DNA from: Oxytricha trifallax
Taxonomy: Eukaryota; Ciliophora; Spirotrichea; Sporadotrichida; Oxytrichidae
Assembly: GCA_000711775.1 (NCBI GenBank)
Contig: ARYC01000647.1
Span: 62,001 to 126,000, forward strand
Reading direction: 5' to 3'
Length of the DNA stretch: 64,000 nucleotides
Shown here piece after piece: positions 60,800 to 64,000 of this stretch. The notes beneath the pieces were generated by a model that saw only the letters and a program-made list of their open reading frames with translations, had not been told where the DNA came from and did no database searches. A program made the translations under genes and the position numbers. Numbering within the stretch: the stretch's first letter is position 1; every line of letters begins with the position of its first letter.

Positions 60800-61590
60800 A
60801 TGGAATCATTCAATGAACAAATGAAAAGGGTTGAGGCTCAAGAAATGATCTCAAGATTCAGAAGCAAGGAGGATCTCTATCGATACCTTACTTAGCATGG
60901 TAAAATAAATTGATGTTAATCAACGATGTATACAGTTGGTCTATTCCTTCCAACGATGGAAGGTACTAAAATATCATTCTTAAAAGCAATACTCTGCGAG
61001 GAGAAGAAAGCTTTTAAAAACATAGAAATCAAACTGATTGAAATACCTAACTACCCAGAGATTTCAGTCACAAATCTCTACGAGGATGCAATGAAAGATG
61101 ATGAAGTGGTTATTTACCTTCCTAGCAAGAAGCAACTCTCAAATAAATTGCCTGAAAGAAACTTCTTCTTTGGTGTTCTTGGTACAATCAAAGAGGATTA
61201 TTTGAGAGAAATTATAGAAGAAGCTCATAAGAAACGCTACTCTATTTCTCCTGAAGATTAAAAGAAGCAAGGAATACTAATAAGCGAGACGTGGCTAGCA
61301 GAGCTTAAGAAGCATCCTTATCTCTCTAGTAAGCTTTGATTTATAACTTTTTAGGGAAACCTGGAACTGGTATATTTCTAATGAAAGAGAATGCAAAGGT
61401 TCACAGAGAGAGAAAGTCTCAAACCATTCATTAAGTTAGCAAGAGACTTTATAATGAAGTTTAAAAGTCTGATGAAATGAACATAGATGCTGGTGCTGGT
61501 ACAAAGAGAAGAAACATGGGTCCTAGTAAAGCACCAGAGGAAGAAAAGAAAGAGAAGCCGAATCCATTTAAGAGTTCGTTTGATATGTGA
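60800..61590 (+). pseudogene. TBE 22 kDa-type protein gene with in-frame TGAs and one frame change
   Basis: ATG at 60800 begins MESFNEQMKRVEAQEMISRF. An in-frame TGA at 60911-60913 follows after 37 codons, yet the same frame continues as MYTVGLFLPTMEGTKISFLK, NIEIKLIEIPNYPEISVTNL, IYLPSKKQLSNKLPERNFFF and HKKRYSISPED to a TGA at 61337-61339. A shifted frame then carries GIFLMKENAKVHRERKSQTI and PSKAPEEEKKEKPNPFKSSF to the final TGA 61588-61590. The function of this TBE protein is not known. This copy looks inactivated, or needs read-through. Confidence 0.75.
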
Positions 61591-61596
61591 AATAAT

Positions 61597-62690
61597 TCAT
61601 TCATTTAAGTCTAACACTTATTAATAAACATTCATTCTTCCTTTCCTTGCACATATCGTAGTCTAGTCTTTACCCACTCTCTTGCAACTACTCTGTATTA
61701 AGTCTACTGTGTCGATTGGTAGATCATGCATTAGGTGATACAGCAAGAGTTTCTTGTAGTGAGTCTTAATCTAACTCCAATAGAATTCGATTCCATTAAA
61801 TTGAGGACTGTAAGGAACGTTATACACAGGAGTTATCTTTAACTCTTCATAAGCTTTCTTAGATTCCTTAGTCTTATGAAGTGAGAGGTTATCAACAAAC
61901 AGGATGATCTCTTGATCGTTGTACTTATCTCTTAGCTTATGTAAGAACTCTATATACAGCTCTCGCTTAATAGAGCGAGGATGAATAACATAAGTTTCTA
62001 AGCCTGAATCTTCACTGATACCAGCCAAAATTGCGTGAGTGACAACCTTAACCTTTTAGTCATACACTTCTATATTATCGTACTTCTTGTACCAAGACTT
62101 ATTAATAAAGGTGTTGAACGTAAACACAGCTTCATCAGCGTGTATGAACTTGATGTTATTATCAACAGACCTCTGCATTTAATCATATATATAGTTTAAA
62201 TTATTACTATAAAATGGCAGAGTAAAGTCAATCACTCTCTTCACTCTATTGACAGTCTTGAAGGTAATACCATTCCTTCAATAAATATTTGCGATAGTCT
62301 ATAGTGAGATACGCATGTCAGGAAACTTGCGATGAAACATCACAGCTCGCTAGTCAAGTGGGAAATGTGCCCAATACTTAAGAGTCTTAGAATCGCAGAG
62401 ATATTCAATATGGTGCTAAGAGAACTTTTATTTTCTTACAGGATGTTATCAAGAACCAGAATTGAAATGCTAAACAGCTAACAAGCAATGATACCTAACT
62501 GTTGAGGCACTCTTGCGCAGGAGCTTAGCTATAGCAGCATAATTCATAACTGGTTTGAGTTAGTCTAAATTAATACTCGCACCATACCTAAGCTTAAGCA
62601 GTAAATCTAAATATTTCTCATCATAAATAGACCCCAAAATCGCTAATTTCTATTTCTCATTTTGCAAACTGGCCTAATTTCTCTACTAAC
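61597..62690 (-). pseudogene. TBE transposase (Tc1/mariner-like), one frame, two in-frame TGAs
   Basis: A single frame runs from the inner edge of the right inverted repeat to TGA 61597-61599. It carries a helix-turn-helix-like region (NYAAIAKLLRKSASTVRYHC) and the catalytic triad: D in IKFIHADEAVFTFN, D in IILFVDNLSLHKTK and E in YSPQFNGIEFYWSQIK, with 34 residues between the second and third (DD34E). Two TGAs interrupt it, at 62449-62451 and 62278-62280, with no frameshift. No in-frame ATG is present near the start; the nearest ATG (62653 region) is one base out of frame. Domain order and length fit the 42 kDa TBE transposase. As TGA is a stop in this code, the copy is probably inactive. 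Confidence 0.85.
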
Positions 62691-62762
62691 CCTAATAAAA
62701 CCCCAACTTTACCCTACTAATCAAAGCACTTATAAACCTCACTAAGGGGTTTTGGGGTTTTG
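62678..62762 (-). repeat. TBE right terminal inverted repeat
   Basis: Reverse complement of the left repeat over about 85 bases, ending GGGGTTTTGGGGTTTTG. The transposase frame runs into its inner edge. Confidence 0.96.
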
Positions 62763-62934
62763 ATTACCAGGGTAAATATTAATGTATTATTGAAATTTTA
62801 GATTCATGATTATATACTAATTAAGATTCATTAGTAATAATATTTCAAAATCATTAATTAGTTAATATAAATTAACTATATTTATTTCTATAATTACAAA
62901 AATAATCAAATTTTTGATAATTTCTTTATTGCAC

Positions 62935-64000
62935 CTAGCAGCTAAGCGGGATTATCACTCCTTGAATTTCATCTTGGTACCTACAGAACTTTCCATTTTC
63001 AAGTTTCCATTTTGTCGCTCAAATGCTCTTTTCAATAGTTAGAAACCCATTGTCATTCACGACTACCGGTGGCAATATAATATATTCTTGCCTTGACAAG
63101 CTGAAGTGTACCTCCTCTATCTGCCTTGAAGGTTCTTCCATTGATTTCTTCTTGGATATGGTTTCCAGGGATTAGGTCGAAGTGCTTCCAATCAGCGTAT
63201 ATCTCTCTCCAGTGGTTGTGTTGCTTCTATGACCAGAGTTCCTTGCAGCTTGCTTTATTCCTCCTGGCCTTCTCCCTGAAATCGAATTTCTTGACCAATG
63301 CTTTCTCTATCTTTGTCCTGGAGTTTGAGCAGCAAACTGCCGAGAGCATTATTGTTGTCATCGGAGTCCATCCTTTCTTTGTGTTTAATATCTTGTCAAA
63401 TCCTTAACATTATACTTTTGAAAGGTCTATACGATTTTTGAATTTCACCTGGTCTATTTGAATGAACTCTGAACCTTCAGCATGTCTGTAGAACGATACC
63501 CTTTATGCTTGTGATTGGTTTATTTTCTTGGTGGGTTTTGTTTTTCCAATCTTAAGCCTGCTTTTAAAGCCCATCTGTCTATTTAGTGGAACTTAGAAAT
63601 ATTCCTCATTTCTTACTCCCATTGTCTCCTGATCTTTGCTTCTATCTCTGTGGTTAAATCGGTTTTCTTGAACCTTGTCGCAGAATTCTCTATTTTTGTT
63701 ATGATGTCCTCAGTTTTCAAACCTATCCCTTCTCTCATATTTGACTTCTTCATCATTGTTTCTTTTACTGAACTTGTTTTGTTCATTGGTCTCTTTCTTT
63801 AATTGCTATATTTTTCTAATAATTTTAGTTAATTATTTTAACTATAACTCTCTGATTTGTATTATTAAGTTCTTCTGCACTTTCTTTTACTTAGATGTTC
63901 AAATTTCTTTGGATGTATTTAATCTCAATTCGTCAAAATCTTTGTTTTTCTTTTTGACATATGATACTCTTAAAATTTTCTTGATTGGTTGGTAGTATTC
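62935..64000 (-). pseudogene. Ulp1/C48-like gene, upstream segment D (continues beyond the window)
   Basis: The minus strand reads EYYQPIKKILRVSYVKKKNK at the window edge, then RFNHRDRSKDQETMGVRNEE, MGFKSRLKIGKTKPTKKINQ, KIEKALVKKFDFREKARRNK, IYADWKHFDLIPGNH, EYIILPPVVVNDNGFLTIEK, a TGA, WKLENGKFCRYQDEIQGVII and PLSCQ at the CTAGCA junction. All blocks align with copy A at 7720-9260. One frame change lies near 63110 and one TGA near 63030, so this copy too may be decayed. The N-terminus is outside the window. The protein would be well over 600 residues with the peptidase-like domain near its C-terminus. Confidence 0.72.

Larger units (their letters stand above)
58642..62762. mobile_element. 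Telomere-bearing element (TBE), complete 4121 bp copy
   Basis: Both ends are CAAAACCCCAAAACCCC (one in each orientation), the C4A4 repeat that names TBEs. Inverted repeats match for about 85 bases (58642-58726 and 62678-62762). The trinucleotide ATT flanks both sides (58639-58641 and 62763-62765), the A-N-T duplication typical of TBEs. The size equals that known for TBE1. Inside are the three characteristic genes: zinc-finger/kinase on the minus strand, the 22 kDa-type protein on the plus strand and the transposase on the minus strand, the last two convergent with six bases between their stops. Confidence 0.96.
58048..62940. other. IES-like interruption of the Ulp1-like gene, carrying a TBE
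   Basis: CTAGCA occurs at 58042-58047 and at 62935-62940, exactly where the homology of segments C and D ends. Joining at this repeat gives an in-frame ISCQ-type junction (PLSCQKWAVAKIE). The interval is AT-rich outside the transposon: 58048-58641 and 62766-62934 hold no genes. Short direct repeats shared by consecutive coding segments (pointers) are the known mark of IES ends in stichotrichs. Confidence 0.65.

Noticed and set aside
1-64000. Reverse transcriptase or retroelement (LINE or LTR) coding regions
   Set aside because: I looked for Y/F-x-D-D with supporting motifs near the coding islands and found none; no long terminal direct repeats were seen.
1-64000. CRISPR arrays, bacterial operons, ribosome binding sites or rho-independent terminators
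   Set aside because: The code, transposons and composition are those of a ciliate germline; no regularly spaced repeats or operon layout are present.

Overview
The window is AT-rich DNA (most intergenic stretches roughly 75-80% A+T) dotted with more GC-rich coding islands. The islands read as protein only if TAA and TAG are glutamine and TGA is the sole stop, which is the nuclear code of stichotrich ciliates. One complete 4.1 kb transposon (58642-62762) begins and ends in CAAAACCCCAAAACCCC, is flanked by the trinucleotide ATT, and carries a Tc1-type transposase, a 22 kDa-type protein and a C2H2-zinc-finger/kinase protein. That is a telomere-bearing element (TBE) as described in Oxytricha. The window is therefore best read as germline (micronuclear) DNA of an Oxytricha/Sterkiella-type ciliate, with coding segments (MDS-like), internal eliminated sequences (IES-like) and germline-limited transposons. 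The species is an inference; Stylonychia or Tetmemena cannot be fully excluded.

Layout. 0-7.5 kb: a small membrane-protein gene, an 1.9 kb foldback element with 0.87 kb arms and an internal minisatellite, and three or four minus-strand or plus-strand coding islands. 7.7-9.7 kb: a decayed plus-strand copy of an Ulp1/C48-like protein (copy A). 10.4-16.7 kb: pieces of a GSK3/shaggy-like kinase, a fragmented plus-strand gene, and a 1.4 kb minus-strand gene. 18.5-22.8 kb: a 577 bp foldback with an 8 bp target duplication, and a 2.0 kb gene bounded by inverted repeats with telomere-like ends. 22.8-37.5 kb: mostly AT-rich and gene-poor, with small coding islands near 28.5, 29, 31.6-33.8 and 36 kb, and a curious telomere-like 15-mer at 31.47 kb. 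37.5-40 kb: an unusual GC-rich coding island and an MT-A70 adenine-methyltransferase-like gene. 41.8-45 kb: the C-terminal half of a second Tc1-type transposase, another foldback and two coding islands. 45-51 kb: a SecA-like ATPase gene split by a composite insertion, in which an intact Merlin/IS1595-type transposon (323-residue transposase, 23 bp inverted repeats, 8 bp duplication) sits inside one arm of an older foldback. 52.7-58 kb: one unidentified plus-strand gene and two more Ulp1-like segments. 58-64 kb: the TBE inside what looks like a 4.9 kb IES that splits an Ulp1-like gene, with the 6 bp repeat CTAGCA at both junctions.

Most host-like islands carry one or more frame changes or in-frame TGAs, so I annotate many as pseudogenes or fragments. 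With only one stop codon, open frames are weak evidence, so calls rest on motifs, paralogue comparison and amino-acid composition. The intact Merlin transposase contrasts sharply with its decayed surroundings and looks like a recent arrival. The overall picture is a transposon graveyard interleaved with gene segments, where elements land in or create sequence that must be removed during macronuclear development.
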